This document shows positions 48,999 to 58,484 of a DNA stretch of 64,000 bases, in pieces. The DNA is from Paraeggerthella hominis (GTDB lineage: Bacteria; Actinomycetota; Coriobacteriia; Coriobacteriales; Eggerthellaceae). The position numbers and the translations under genes were made by a program. Position 1 is the first letter of the stretch. The number at the start of each line of letters is the position of its first letter. The notes under the pieces were generated by a model that had not been told where the DNA came from, made no database searches, and worked only from the letters and a program-made list of their open reading frames with translations. The stretch lies in contig NZ_JAJNOQ010000001.1 in assembly GCF_021044775.1 (NCBI RefSeq), forward strand, positions 414,721 through 478,720. Direction: 5' to 3'.

Positions 48999-50189
48999 CT
49001 AACGCTTGCTTGCCATGTTGTGGGTCCACACCGATCCGATCATACCCACCATGATAAAGTTGACCATCATGAACGACGACCCGTAGCTCATGAACGGCAA
49101 GGGGATGCCCGTGATGGGCATGAGCCCGCAGTCCATGCCGATGTTCTCGAGAATCTGGAACAGCCACATGCCCACAACGCACATGACGATGGTCATGCCG
49201 AAAAGGTCGCTGGCCGCCGCCGCAATACGGAAGCTTATCAAAACAAGCGACGCGTACAGCGAAAGCAGCACCATCACACCGAAAAACCCAAGCTCTTCAG
49301 CCAGAACGCAGAAGATGAAGTCGGTTGGAGCTTCAGGCAGAATGCCCAGCGCATGTTGAGTGCCCTGGAACAGCCCTTTGCCGAACAACCCGCCCGACCC
49401 GATGGCGATCTGCGCCTGGCGAAGGTTGTAGCCTTCCCCGTTGGGGTCGAGGCCGGGATCGAGAAACACCAGCAACCGGTTGCGCTGGTACTGCTTGAGC
49501 AGCTTGTATTCTCCCGTTGACCCCTTGATGACCTCGTCGATGGCAAACACGGCCGCCACCGCCACAATGCCGGCAGCCAACGTGATCAGCAGGTACTTCG
49601 GGCGCGCGCCGCCCACCACCAGCGCCACGGCGCCGATGAACAGGTACACCAGGCCCGTACCCAGGTCGGGCTGCGTCATGATGCACGCGAACGGCACCAG
49701 CATAAGGCCGAGCGCCTTCAGGTACTCGCGCGGGTCGTCAAGCCGCCCTCCGTAGCGTGCCATGATACTGGCGTCCAAAAGGATGACCGTCACCTTGGCG
49801 AACTCGCCCGGCTGAATCTGTATGCCAACGTTGATCCACGACGTGGCGCCCATGGTGTTCACGCCGATAACGGGTAGGTGAGGCGACAGAATGAGCACCA
49901 CGTTCACGATGAGGAACAGCGTGGTGTAGTCGGACAGCCTTCGGTAATCGAACTGCCAAACCAGCACCATGGCTATCGCGCCGACGGCCACGCCCATAAG
50001 CTGACGCGAAAAGCTGTAGTCGGGATCGTTGAGCACCGCCGAATAAACGATCACCAGCCCGTAGCACACCAGAAGCGCCACCACGATGACGAACGGAAGG
50101 TTGAGCCAAGGGAAGCGTCGCGTTCGCGTGGCTTGCGTTACGGCCCTGTCGGGAGCCTTGACCGAGTTGATCTGGGGCAGCTGCGCCAT
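48999..50189 (-). CDS. rodA: Rod-shape SEDS glycosyltransferase RodA
   Basis: 396 residues, about ten membrane helices, with the SEDS signatures TQPDLGTGLVYL, GLFGKGLFQGTQ and PITGIPLPFMSYGSS. SEDS proteins polymerise glycan strands from lipid II and work with a class B penicillin-binding protein. It follows mrdA by 12 bases, the standard pair of the elongasome. Confidence 0.9.
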   Translation of the reverse strand: MAQLPQINSVKAPDRAVTQATRTRRFPWLNLPFVIVVALLVCYGLVIVYSAVLNDPDYSFSRQLMGVAVGAIAMVLVWQFDYRRLSDYTTLFLIVNVVLILSPHLPVIGVNTMGATSWINVGIQIQPGEFAKVTVILLDASIMARYGGRLDDPREYLKALGLMLVPFACIMTQPDLGTGLVYLFIGAVALVVGGARPKYLLITLAAGIVAVAAVFAIDEVIKGSTGEYKLLKQYQRNRLLVFLDPGLDPNGEGYNLRQAQIAIGSGGLFGKGLFQGTQHALGILPEAPTDFIFCVLAEELGFFGVMVLLSLYASLVLISFRIAAAASDLFGMTIVMCVVGMWLFQILENIGMDCGLMPITGIPLPFMSYGSSFMMVNFIMVGMIGSVWTHNMASKR

Positions 50190-50201
50190 GACGCCTCCTT
50201 T

Positions 50202-52376
50202 CTAGTCCGTTCGTCCGCTTGACGATCCCTTGTACTCGACCGCTTTGCCCGTCGAGCCGGCGATCTTTCCCATGTCGGCGTACGTGCCCGCATCGTAATC
50301 AAGCACGGCAGCCAGAAGCTCCGCGCCCAGAGGAGCGCCGACGGCCGAACCGCCGCCGCCTTCCTCCACCACGCAGGCCACCACGTACTTGGGGTCGTCG
50401 TAGGGGGCGTAGCAGGCAAACCACGCGTAATCGTCCTTGCCCGCCATTTCGGCCGTACCCGTCTTGCAGGCAACCGTGGCCGGATCGATGCCCCGATCTT
50501 GAAACAACGGTGCGATGTCGGCGTTCTCCACGGTCACGCCCTTGAGCGCGTCGCGCACGAACGCAAGGTCCTTCATGGGAACGTCGGGCTCCGCCACCAC
50601 TTCCGCCTTCGCGGACAGCGCCACGTCGCCTCCCGCGTTGCGCACCTCTTTCAACAGATGGGGCTTCATGATCTTGCCCGTTGCAAGGCCGCCGTACGCC
50701 ACGGCGATCTGCAAAGGCGTGGCCAGCACGTAGCCCTGGCCGATGACCATGTTGGTGGAGTCGCCGCCCTTCCAGGCCGCCTCTTCGGGCGTGTCCTTGA
50801 AATACTCGGCTTTCCATTCGGGCGTCGGCACGCGGCCGGCTTCCTCGGCGGGCAGGTCGATGCCCGTCCGCTCGCCGAAGCGGTACTTCTTTATATAGTC
50901 CTGCATGGCCGTATCCGACACCGTAGCGGGACCGCGTCCGAGCGAGCTATGCTCGAAGAAGTTGTACGCTATGTCGTAGAACACCACGTCGCACGAGTTT
51001 ACGATACCGCCGCGCAGGTCGAGCGTCCCATGCCCGGAGCGCTTCCAGCACTTCTGCACGTCGCCCGAACCCCAGCCGTCCCACGAACCGGTACAGGTCC
51101 ACGTGCGCGAGGTGTCCGCGAACCCGTTGGCCAACGCCGCCAAGCTCGTGAACGCTTTATAGGTGGAAGCAGCCGGGTACGTGCCTCCGATCGCGCGGTT
51201 CAGCATGGGCCGATGCGCGTCGTCGGACTGGTACACGTCCCACACATCCTGCGAGATGGAACCCGAGAATACCTCCGGTTCGAACGTCGGATAGCTGGCC
51301 AGGGCCACGATGCCGCCGTCGCGCACGTCCATGACCACGGCCGCGCCGGCCGTGCCCTTGCCCGTGCCGATGGTGCCGTCCTTGGGCGCGATCAGCTCCG
51401 CAAGCGCGCGGTCGCAGGCGTACTGGACCGGCCCCTTGATGGTCAGATAGACGTCGGACCCGCTCACGGGCTGCGTTTCGCTCACCACGTCCACCACGTT
51501 GCCGTGCGTGTCGGCAACCACCTTCTTTTCGCCGTGATCCCCCGCCAGCATGTTGTCGTACATCAACTCCACGCCCGCCTTGCCCACGGAGTCGCCGGAC
51601 TTCACCACGCGGCCCTCGGGCGGGTTCTTCAAATCATCCTCGCTGGGAAATCCCGTATAGCCCACCGCGTGCGCCGCAAGCGCGCCGTAAGGATAGTCGC
51701 GCACCGCGCGCTCGTCCACCGTGATGCCGGGAAACGCATCGGAATGCTCCATGATGAACGCGACGTCGCGCATGCGCACGTCGCTGGCCACCACGCGCTG
51801 GCTCTGCGCGCCGCTCGAAGCGTCGAGGATGCGCTTGCGCACCACGTTGTAGGGCACGCCCAGGGTGGCGGACAGGCGCTGGACCACGTCGCGGTCGTTC
51901 GCCACGTCCGGGTCGGCCAGCACCGTCAACGACGAGCGGTTCTTCACAAGCGGCAGTCCGTCGGCATCCAAGATGCGGCCGCGCGGCGCCGGCTTGTACA
52001 CGATGCTGTACTGGTTTTCGTCTGAAGCGCTGCGGAACTCGCTCTGCTCGAGCACCTGCATGCTCCAGATCTTCGCCGTCAGCGACCCGAACACGCCGGC
52101 GGCCAGCACGCCCATGGCCACGAAGCGCGACTTGAGATTGCCGGACGGATTCGGAGCGGCCTGCTGCACGCCGGTCGCATGCCCGGAGCCGGAACCGGCC
52201 ACGCGCTTAGCGGAATCCGGCAGCGTGGACGACACGCCCACCGAGCTGATGGAGCGCACGTCTTTCTTGACGCTGACGTTGGACGACGAGCGGCCTTTCA
52301 CGATGGAGAACGTGATGGCTATGGCCGCAATGGCCACGATGGCCGCAACGACAGCTGCTATGATGGCGACAAGCAT
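50202..52376 (-). CDS. mrdA: Penicillin-binding protein 2 (elongation transpeptidase)
   Basis: 724 residues. One N-terminal membrane segment, a class B PBP dimerisation domain, then the transpeptidase: STYK (active-site Ser, in TYPAASTYKAF), SCD in the second motif, and KTGTAEM. It crosslinks peptidoglycan in lateral growth. N-terminus has two hydrophobic stretches (1-25 and about 90-110), so the first may be a gene-start extension. Confidence 0.9.
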   Translation of the reverse strand: MLVAIIAAVVAAIVAIAAIAITFSIVKGRSSSNVSVKKDVRSISSVGVSSTLPDSAKRVAGSGSGHATGVQQAAPNPSGNLKSRFVAMGVLAAGVFGSLTAKIWSMQVLEQSEFRSASDENQYSIVYKPAPRGRILDADGLPLVKNRSSLTVLADPDVANDRDVVQRLSATLGVPYNVVRKRILDASSGAQSQRVVASDVRMRDVAFIMEHSDAFPGITVDERAVRDYPYGALAAHAVGYTGFPSEDDLKNPPEGRVVKSGDSVGKAGVELMYDNMLAGDHGEKKVVADTHGNVVDVVSETQPVSGSDVYLTIKGPVQYACDRALAELIAPKDGTIGTGKGTAGAAVVMDVRDGGIVALASYPTFEPEVFSGSISQDVWDVYQSDDAHRPMLNRAIGGTYPAASTYKAFTSLAALANGFADTSRTWTCTGSWDGWGSGDVQKCWKRSGHGTLDLRGGIVNSCDVVFYDIAYNFFEHSSLGRGPATVSDTAMQDYIKKYRFGERTGIDLPAEEAGRVPTPEWKAEYFKDTPEEAAWKGGDSTNMVIGQGYVLATPLQIAVAYGGLATGKIMKPHLLKEVRNAGGDVALSAKAEVVAEPDVPMKDLAFVRDALKGVTVENADIAPLFQDRGIDPATVACKTGTAEMAGKDDYAWFACYAPYDDPKYVVACVVEEGGGGSAVGAPLGAELLAAVLDYDAGTYADMGKIAGSTGKAVEYKGSSSGRTD

Positions 52377-52388
52377 GCGGATCGCCTC

Positions 52389-52916
52389 CTAGCGCAGCCG
52401 AGGCGTGCGCAGTCCGCGGTCCTGGGAGCCGCCGACCATCAGGCGCGCCATGATCAGGTACAGCACCAGGCCGACGATGCAGTCGTAAAGTCCGCACGGC
52501 AGCGCCCGGTACAGAAACGCGTCGAGTGCGCTGGCGGAAAGCCCGGTTGTCATGAGCAGTCCGCCGTACAGCATCTCGACCGCAAGAACGCTCACTGCGA
52601 AGATGGTCAACGGCATGAACAACGTATCGTTGTCCAGGATCGCGAACGCGCGGGAAGCGACGAACGAGAAGAGCACGAACAGGAACGCCATCGCGCCCAC
52701 CGGCCCGGAACCCGTCAAATCGTACACGAGCCCCAAAACGAACGGCAGGACGGGTCCCGCCTCGTTCGGCCTCACGATCGCGACCACCAGCACGTACGCC
52801 AAAAGGAAATTCGGCTGAGCAGAGAACAACGCTATATTGGGAGCCACGACGATCTGGAGCAAAACGGCCACAACCGCGCCGACCGCAACCACGGCATTGC
52901 TGCGCTCAGGGCCCAT
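52389..52916 (-). CDS. mreD: Rod-shape-determining protein MreD
   Basis: 175 residues, about five membrane helices, sparse conservation as usual for MreD. Placed between mreC and mrdA, with its start overlapping the mreC stop by one base. Contains PNFLLAYVLVVAIVRPNEAG, the typical first cytoplasmic loop. Confidence 0.85.
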   Translation of the reverse strand: MGPERSNAVVAVGAVVAVLLQIVVAPNIALFSAQPNFLLAYVLVVAIVRPNEAGPVLPFVLGLVYDLTGSGPVGAMAFLFVLFSFVASRAFAILDNDTLFMPLTIFAVSVLAVEMLYGGLLMTTGLSASALDAFLYRALPCGLYDCIVGLVLYLIMARLMVGGSQDRGLRTPRLR

Positions 52917-53812
52917 TACGCATCGCTCCCTTCGTTATCCGCATTCGAAGACCCCGACGAAGCGTCCGATCCGTCGGAGCCCACGCCGAACACCACGAGC
53001 ACCTCTTCAAGCGAAGAAGCCTGATCGTTCGGCGAGACCACCGCACGTCGCGTCGCGCCGCCCTGCTGGGAATCGACCTTGACCACCGTGCCGATGACCA
53101 GGCCCTTCTGGTAGCTGCCGCCCAAACCCGACGTAACCACAACGTCGCCCGGATTCACCGCCGCGTCGGCATCAAGGTTTTCGAGGTACAGCAGCCCCTC
53201 CAGGGAGCCGCGAACGATGCCCTCGGCGCGGCTCGACTGCACGAGCGCCGCCGCCCCGGACTTCGGATCCGACAGCAGGCGAACCTTGGCGGTGTGCTCG
53301 GTCGTCTCGAACACCTGCCCCACCACGCCCGATGCGGCCATGACGGTCAAACCGCTGTCCACGCCGTCAGCCGAGCCCTTGCCGATGGTCACCGTCTGGC
53401 TCCAGGCTTCGGAGCTGCGACCGATGACGCGCGCGCCCACCCCGTCGATGCCGGCCGTATCCTTGAGATCGAGCAGCTGGCGCAGGCGCTCGTTCTCCTG
53501 CCGGTACTCCTCCATCTGGGCGTACTGCTCTATGAGCTCGGCGTTGTACTCGCGCAAGCCCGAAAGCGTCGATTCGTCTGCAGTGGCGTTCTCGATGCCC
53601 TCGCCCGCGGCGCTCGCAGCCGAACCGGCAGCGGCGCCCACGAACCTAAGCGGCGCGACCGCGTTCGACACGGCTCCCTGCACAGCATGAACAGGCCCGT
53701 TCTCCCCTTCGCGTGCATATACCGCAACCAGCACGATCGACGCCACCAGGAATGCAACGAGCAGAACCCGGCGCAGAAACGCCGAGTTTCTTTGTTGGAA
53801 GTTAAGCGCCAT
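52916..53812 (-). CDS. mreC: Rod-shape-determining protein MreC
   Basis: 298 residues. One membrane helix (RRVLLVAFLVASIVLVAVYA), a coiled coil (ENATADESTLSGLREYNAEL onward) and the beta-rich MreC core with VIGRSSEAWSQTVTIGKGSADGVD. It anchors the elongasome in the periplasmic space, or its equivalent here. The C-terminal 25 residues are Ser/Asp-rich. Confidence 0.9.
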   Translation of the reverse strand: MALNFQQRNSAFLRRVLLVAFLVASIVLVAVYAREGENGPVHAVQGAVSNAVAPLRFVGAAAGSAASAAGEGIENATADESTLSGLREYNAELIEQYAQMEEYRQENERLRQLLDLKDTAGIDGVGARVIGRSSEAWSQTVTIGKGSADGVDSGLTVMAASGVVGQVFETTEHTAKVRLLSDPKSGAAALVQSSRAEGIVRGSLEGLLYLENLDADAAVNPGDVVVTSGLGGSYQKGLVIGTVVKVDSQQGGATRRAVVSPNDQASSLEEVLVVFGVGSDGSDASSGSSNADNEGSDA

Positions 53813-53830
53813 AAGAAAGCCGGCTCAACC

Positions 53831-54886
53831 CTATTTCGACCGCATGAGGGTCTGCTTGAGCGCCGTCGGCGTCTCGAGCACCTTGAGGCAGCCCATAACC
53901 ACGTTGGTGAGCGCCGTTTCGCTTGTCCATACGGGAATCTCCAGCTTGTCCGTCAGGTAGCGATCAAGGCCGGACAGAAGTCCGCCGCCGCCCGTCAGCA
54001 GGATGCCGTTCTGGATGATGTCGGAGGCCAGGTCCGGGTTCGTCTTCTTGAACGTCTCCTTGATGTGCACGACCATCTCCTCGCACGGGGCGATGAGGGC
54101 CTGGCGCACGTCCTCGGACTGAATGGTGACCTCTTTCGGCTGCTCGGTGATGACGTCCTGGCCCGAAATGATCATGTCGCGCTCGCGACCGTCTTCGAAC
54201 GGCAGGATGGAGCCGATCTTGATCTTGATGATCTCGGCCGTGCGCTCGCCGATCTTGATGCCCAAAAGGTCGCGCAGGTGCATGGCGATGGCCTCGTCCA
54301 TACGGTTGCCGGCCAAGCGCAGCGAAGACGACGTGACGATGCCGCCGAGCGAGATGACCGCGACCTCCGTCGTGCCGCCGCCGATGTCGACGACCATCGA
54401 GCCCGTCGGCTCGGTAACGGGCAGGTCGGCGCCCATAGCAGCAGCCATGGGCTCTTCGATGAGGTACGCCTGACGAGCGCCCGCCTGCACGGCCGCCTCG
54501 AACACGGCGCGCTTCTCCACCGACGTGGCGCCGCAGGGGATGCAGATGACGATGCGGGGCTTCGCCTGCCACGGATACTTGCGCGGAGCCGCCTTGTTGA
54601 TGAACGCCGAGATCATAGCCTCGGTCACGTCGTAGTCGGCGACCACGCCGTCATGCAGCGGGTGCTCGGCCGAAAACGCCTCCGGCGTGTGGTTGATCAT
54701 GTTCTTGGCCTCGTGGCCGACGGCGAGCACGCGATGCGTCGCCTTTTCGATAGCCACGACCGAAGGCTCGTTGACGACGATGCCTTCGCCCGGAATGGCA
54801 ACCAATGTATTAGCAGTTCCGAGGTCGATAGCCATGTCCGTGGACATTTGACCCGTCAAACCCGAAAACATATCTAAGAAGGACAT
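53831..54886 (-). CDS. mreB: Rod-shape actin homologue MreB
   Basis: 351 residues from an ATG with AAGGGGT upstream; an earlier in-frame ATG would add an unrelated tail. Actin-fold ATP motifs: STDMAIDLGTANTLVAIPGE (phosphate 1), GSMVVDIGGGTTEVAVISLG (phosphate 2) and ILLTGGGGLLSGLD. It positions cell-wall synthesis. First gene of an eight-gene operon through 45122. Confidence 0.95.
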   Translation of the reverse strand: MSFLDMFSGLTGQMSTDMAIDLGTANTLVAIPGEGIVVNEPSVVAIEKATHRVLAVGHEAKNMINHTPEAFSAEHPLHDGVVADYDVTEAMISAFINKAAPRKYPWQAKPRIVICIPCGATSVEKRAVFEAAVQAGARQAYLIEEPMAAAMGADLPVTEPTGSMVVDIGGGTTEVAVISLGGIVTSSSLRLAGNRMDEAIAMHLRDLLGIKIGERTAEIIKIKIGSILPFEDGRERDMIISGQDVITEQPKEVTIQSEDVRQALIAPCEEMVVHIKETFKKTNPDLASDIIQNGILLTGGGGLLSGLDRYLTDKLEIPVWTSETALTNVVMGCLKVLETPTALKQTLMRSK

Positions 54887-54926
54887 ACGGGCAAACCCCT
54901 TGTATCTCGTTTCTACGTGAAACTGA

Positions 54927-54932
54927 ATTCTA
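54927..54932 (-). promoter_or_regulatory. Possible promoter of the mre operon
   Basis: On the minus strand an extended -10 (TGCTAGAAT) 40 bases before the mreB ATG; no clear -35 element. Confidence 0.35.
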
Positions 54933-55071
54933 GCACAGGGGGTTTTCCCCGCGCGAAAATCCACGAGGGGCACAACTAGCCCGCCCAATGACGCAGAGGA
55001 AACGAGTGAAACCAAGGAACGGTCCCGGCACCGCGCTCGCGCCGCCTTATACGCGCACGAGAAAACGCTCC

Positions 55072-55102
55072 CGCTGGCAGGTTCTGACGGTTTGAGGTCG
55101 TT
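55072..55102. repeat. 31-bp inverted repeat, left arm
   Basis: Perfect inverted match to 55209-55239, in the mreB-hydrogenase gap. The enclosed 106 bases have no gene. The rest of the gap (54.9-55.46 kb) holds the mre promoter region and the hydrogenase terminator. Confidence 0.9.
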
Positions 55103-55208
55103 TGGCCGAGCCCTGCTCGCGCCGCAGCTTTGCCCGTTTTTCGTTTTGCCTGGTCACAGCTCTGGGCTGCTGGGCCGTTCTTTCGCAGGAGCTTGCTTCG
55201 CCGCCTTC

Positions 55209-55239
55209 AACGACCTCAAACCGTCAGAACCTGCCAGCG
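55209..55239. repeat. 31-bp inverted repeat, right arm
   Basis: Exact reverse complement of 55072-55102. MITE-like pair unrelated in sequence to the 23-bp pair at 44.9 kb. Confidence 0.9.
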
Positions 55240-55370
55240 ACAGGGGTTTTTCGCGAGCAAGCCGGCCAGCGCGCCGCATGTCGCCGCAAGCCCGTACGCG
55301 AAACCAGCAAGCTGCAACCCGCGGCGACATCCACAAGAAAGCCCCGGCGCCTCGCGAACGCTCCCCAACT

Positions 55371-55404
55371 AAAAACGGGCTTGCGACGCGAAGTCGCAAG
55401 CCCG
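55371..55404 (-). terminator. Terminator of the hydrogenase operon
   Basis: Stem ACGGGCTTGCGAC/GTCGCAAGCCCGT (55375-55405 region) around a 5-base loop, followed on the minus strand by TTTTTAG. Confidence 0.85.
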
Positions 55405-55466
55405 TCGGGTCGCATATCTCGAAACAGCCGCGCGCCTCGAACAGACGGCCGGACCGCCAGCCTCGC

Positions 55467-56759
55467 CTAGTGGACGCTGCAGGAGAGGCAGGGGTCGTAG
55501 GCGCGGACCAGCTTCTCAATGCCCAGCTGGATGGCGTCGCGATCCAAGCCCTCGGACACCAGCTTCTCGGCCAGAAGGCGCATGTCGGCTTCGAGGTTCG
55601 CCACGTTCTGAGCCGTAGGCGTCATGATGGACGCATGCACCACGCGGCCCTCTTCGTCCAGCTCCAGCTCATGGAACAGCGCACCGCGCGGCGCTTCGGT
55701 GAACCCGGTGCCGCGACCCGCCTTGACCTCGAACGAAACCGGCTCGCTCGATCCCTCGAAGCCGTCCGGCTCCGCCAGGCGACGGCACAGGGCGGCGCAG
55801 CGCTCCAGCGCGTCCACCAGCTCCACCGCCTGCGCCACGTTGTTCAAATACGGATTGCGCTCGGGCGGGCGCAATCCGGCCTTTGCCGCCGCCACCTTCG
55901 CATCCTGGCTCAAATGCTGCCACGAGGCGTTGATGCGGGCGAGCGCGCCCGTGAAGAAGGGCTTGCCGGTCGAGCGCACGCGCGAGAGCAGCGCGGCCGA
56001 ATGGGGAACCGCGAACTCTTCCAGCTCGTTGGTCGCCTCATCGGCGTCGAACGTCAGGTCCGCATCCAGAAAGCGCGCCGTGCGCGAATCGCACACCGGG
56101 TAGCGGTCGGGAGCCACCATGGCCAGCATGTCTCCCGCGGTCTGGATGTCCGGCACCTCGAACGAATCGAACAGGTCGACCGTCGCCGACGCGAACGCGC
56201 GCGCCTCGTCCATCTTGTCGGCAAGCTCCCGGTACTCCCCCGCTTCCAGCTCGTGCGTGAAGCCGCCGACCACCGCCGTGATGGGATGGATGCTGCGACC
56301 TCCGACGCGCGTGCACAGCTCGTTGCCGAGCGCCTTGAGCCCCAGCGCCTTCTCGAACAGCTCAGGGTTCGTCTCGGCCAGCGGGAACACGCTCTTCATG
56401 CCCACAAAGTCCGGCGCGGCGAACACGAACAGGTGCGACGCGTGGTTTTGCAGGTAGGACCCGTACACCAAAAGCTCGCGCAAGGCGTTCGTGCGATCGG
56501 TCACCTGCACGCCGAAGATGCGCTCGATGGCAAGCAGGTCGGTGACCACGTGGCTTGCCGAGCAGATGCCGCAGATGCGCGAGGCAATGTAGGGGATCTC
56601 CTCGAACCGGCGGCCGCGCACCATGCTCTCGAACAGGCGGGCCGGCTCGACCACGTTCATCTCAACGGTCTTCACAACGCCGTCCTCGATGACCACGTGC
56701 ACGTTGCCGTGGCCCTCGACGCGGGCGATATGGTCGACGTGTATAGCGGTTTTCGTCAT
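55467..56759 (-). CDS. hydA: [NiFe] hydrogenase large subunit, group 3b type
   Basis: 430 residues from the ATG at 56759. Nickel-binding motifs: SRICGICSASH (C63, C66) and the C-terminal DPCLSCSVH (C424, C427). The protein stops directly after that His: there is no C-terminal peptide to be cut off by a maturation protease, as most large subunits have. It is in a hydBGDA-type operon like the cytoplasmic sulfhydrogenases, which oxidise or make H2 with NAD(P)H. Confidence 0.9.
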   Translation of the reverse strand: MTKTAIHVDHIARVEGHGNVHVVIEDGVVKTVEMNVVEPARLFESMVRGRRFEEIPYIASRICGICSASHVVTDLLAIERIFGVQVTDRTNALRELLVYGSYLQNHASHLFVFAAPDFVGMKSVFPLAETNPELFEKALGLKALGNELCTRVGGRSIHPITAVVGGFTHELEAGEYRELADKMDEARAFASATVDLFDSFEVPDIQTAGDMLAMVAPDRYPVCDSRTARFLDADLTFDADEATNELEEFAVPHSAALLSRVRSTGKPFFTGALARINASWQHLSQDAKVAAAKAGLRPPERNPYLNNVAQAVELVDALERCAALCRRLAEPDGFEGSSEPVSFEVKAGRGTGFTEAPRGALFHELELDEEGRVVHASIMTPTAQNVANLEADMRLLAEKLVSEGLDRDAIQLGIEKLVRAYDPCLSCSVH

Positions 56760-56770
56760 GGGATGCTTCC

Positions 56771-57556
56771 TCACTCGCTCGCCGCAAGGGCGGGGTTTAC
56801 CTGATTGAACATCTCGAGCGCCTGGTCGAAGTCGGCCACGGAAACGCCGTAGCGCGCCACCGCCTCGCGAGCCGACGCCAGGTTGGCATCGGGCGAAAGG
56901 CCGCGGCACCCGTTGCAGGGCCGACCCAGATTCACGCACTTCGCGCCGCAGCCGGCTACGGTCACCAGCCCCAGGCACAGCGTTCCCTTCCCGTAGAAAC
57001 AGCTGGACTCGTTGCGTTTGCAGTCGCCGCACATGGTCTTCGTGGGGAATCCCTTGTTCGACCCGTACAGGGCGCGCTGCAAAACGTCCAGGAAGTCAAG
57101 CGTGTCGATCGGGCAGCAGCGCACCTCGTAGTCCACGTCCACCACCGCGCTGATCGGCCGCGGGGCGATCATGTCGCCGCACGCGTCGGGCAGGCGATCG
57201 TACACCTGGCCGGGACGCTCGAGGAAATGGTCGGCCGCCATGCCGGGGATGCCGGCCGTGGTGGCGCACGCGCCGATGGCGATCACCACGCCGGCGCGCT
57301 CGCGCAGCATGCGCACGGTAGCCTCGGCTTCCTCCGTGGTCACCGCGCCCTCGATGATGGCGACGTCGAAATCGTCGGGCATAGGATCGCTCGAGGCCAG
57401 CTGCCAATAGCGCAAATCGATCTGCCCCAGCACGTCAAGCAGATGCGCCTCGGCGTTCGTGATCTGCAACTGGCACCCGAAGCAGCTGGCCAGTCCGGCA
57501 ACCACGACGCGCGGCGCAACCGGCTTCTCCTGACAGGCAATGCAGTTTCCGCTCAT
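56771..57556 (-). CDS. hydD: [NiFe] hydrogenase small subunit (delta)
   Basis: 261 residues from the ATG at 57556, with GGGAG upstream. ASCFGCQLQI and GACATTAGIPG are the proximal-cluster motifs; CGDCKRNESSCFYG, CGAKCVNLGRPCNGC bind further Fe-S clusters. No Tat signal, so cytoplasmic, in line with group 3. Confidence 0.9.
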   Translation of the reverse strand: MSGNCIACQEKPVAPRVVVAGLASCFGCQLQITNAEAHLLDVLGQIDLRYWQLASSDPMPDDFDVAIIEGAVTTEEAEATVRMLRERAGVVIAIGACATTAGIPGMAADHFLERPGQVYDRLPDACGDMIAPRPISAVVDVDYEVRCCPIDTLDFLDVLQRALYGSNKGFPTKTMCGDCKRNESSCFYGKGTLCLGLVTVAGCGAKCVNLGRPCNGCRGLSPDANLASAREAVARYGVSVADFDQALEMFNQVNPALAASE

Positions 57557-57572
57557 ATTGCTCCCGTTCATC

Positions 57573-58484
57573 CTACATCGACCCCTGAATGTTCTTGGCT
57601 TCCCAATAGTTGAACACGGGTCCGTCGATGCACACGTACTGATGGCCGATCTGGCAATGGCCGCACTTGCCCATGCCGCATTTCATGTGACGTTCGAAGC
57701 TGCAGTAGATATGGTCGTAGCTGATGCCCTTCTTGCGCATCTCGTCGATGACGAAACGGTACATGACCGGCGGCCCGCACAACGCCCCGAACGTGTTGTC
57801 GGGATCCACTTCCAAATGTTCGAACGGCTTCGTGACCAGGCCCACTTCCCCGTCCCAGGTATCGTCGGGGTTGTCGACGGTCAAGTACAGGTCGAAATCC
57901 TTGCGATGGCGCCACATCTCGAACTGGTTGCGGAACATCACCTCGGAGGGGTTCTTCGACCCGTAGATGATGGTGACCTTGCCGAACTCGCTACGCTCGT
58001 CGTGGATGTTGTTGATGAGCGAGCGCAAAGGCGCGATGCCCAAACCGCCCGCAACCAGCAAGATATCGTGGCCCTTCATGTCTTCGAAGGGGAAACCGCG
58101 GCCGAACGGCCCGCGCAAGCCCACGATGTCGCCGCACTGCATCTGGTGCAGCACCTCGGTGAACTTGCCCGTACGGCGCACGCACAGCTCGATGAAGCCG
58201 TGCTTGGACGGCGAACTGGAAATGGAGATGGGGGCCTCGCCCACGCCGAAGATGGACACCTCCACGAACTGTCCGGGCTCGTGATGGAACGCATCGCGAA
58301 TGCGCTCGTCGATCAGGCGAAACTCGAACAACTTCTCGGTTGCGGTCAGCTCCGTGATGGACGTGATGCGCGCCGGCCAGGGCCGGTACGGGTTCGACAT
58401 CATCATCTCGGTCCCCGAAAGCGGAGCGGGACCGCCCGCGAACGGGCGCACCTGCACGGTGGACACAGCGCAGCTACTGGGCAT
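57573..58484 (-). CDS. hydG: Hydrogenase gamma subunit: FAD/NAD(P)H-binding oxidoreductase
   Basis: 303 residues from the ATG at 58484, which overlaps the beta stop. A ferredoxin-reductase fold: a flavin-binding barrel containing PISISSSPS, a nucleotide-binding part starting LLVAGGLGIAPLRSLI and a C-terminal [2Fe-2S] motif CGMGKCGHCQIG. It passes electrons between the hydrogenase and NAD(P)H. Confidence 0.9.
   Translation of the reverse strand: MPSSCAVSTVQVRPFAGGPAPLSGTEMMMSNPYRPWPARITSITELTATEKLFEFRLIDERIRDAFHHEPGQFVEVSIFGVGEAPISISSSPSKHGFIELCVRRTGKFTEVLHQMQCGDIVGLRGPFGRGFPFEDMKGHDILLVAGGLGIAPLRSLINNIHDERSEFGKVTIIYGSKNPSEVMFRNQFEMWRHRKDFDLYLTVDNPDDTWDGEVGLVTKPFEHLEVDPDNTFGALCGPPVMYRFVIDEMRKKGISYDHIYCSFERHMKCGMGKCGHCQIGHQYVCIDGPVFNYWEAKNIQGSM

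Noticed and set aside
55092..56804. 570-residue plus-strand frame opposite the hydrogenase large subunit
   Set aside because: Shadow of hydA and of the noncoding repeat region.
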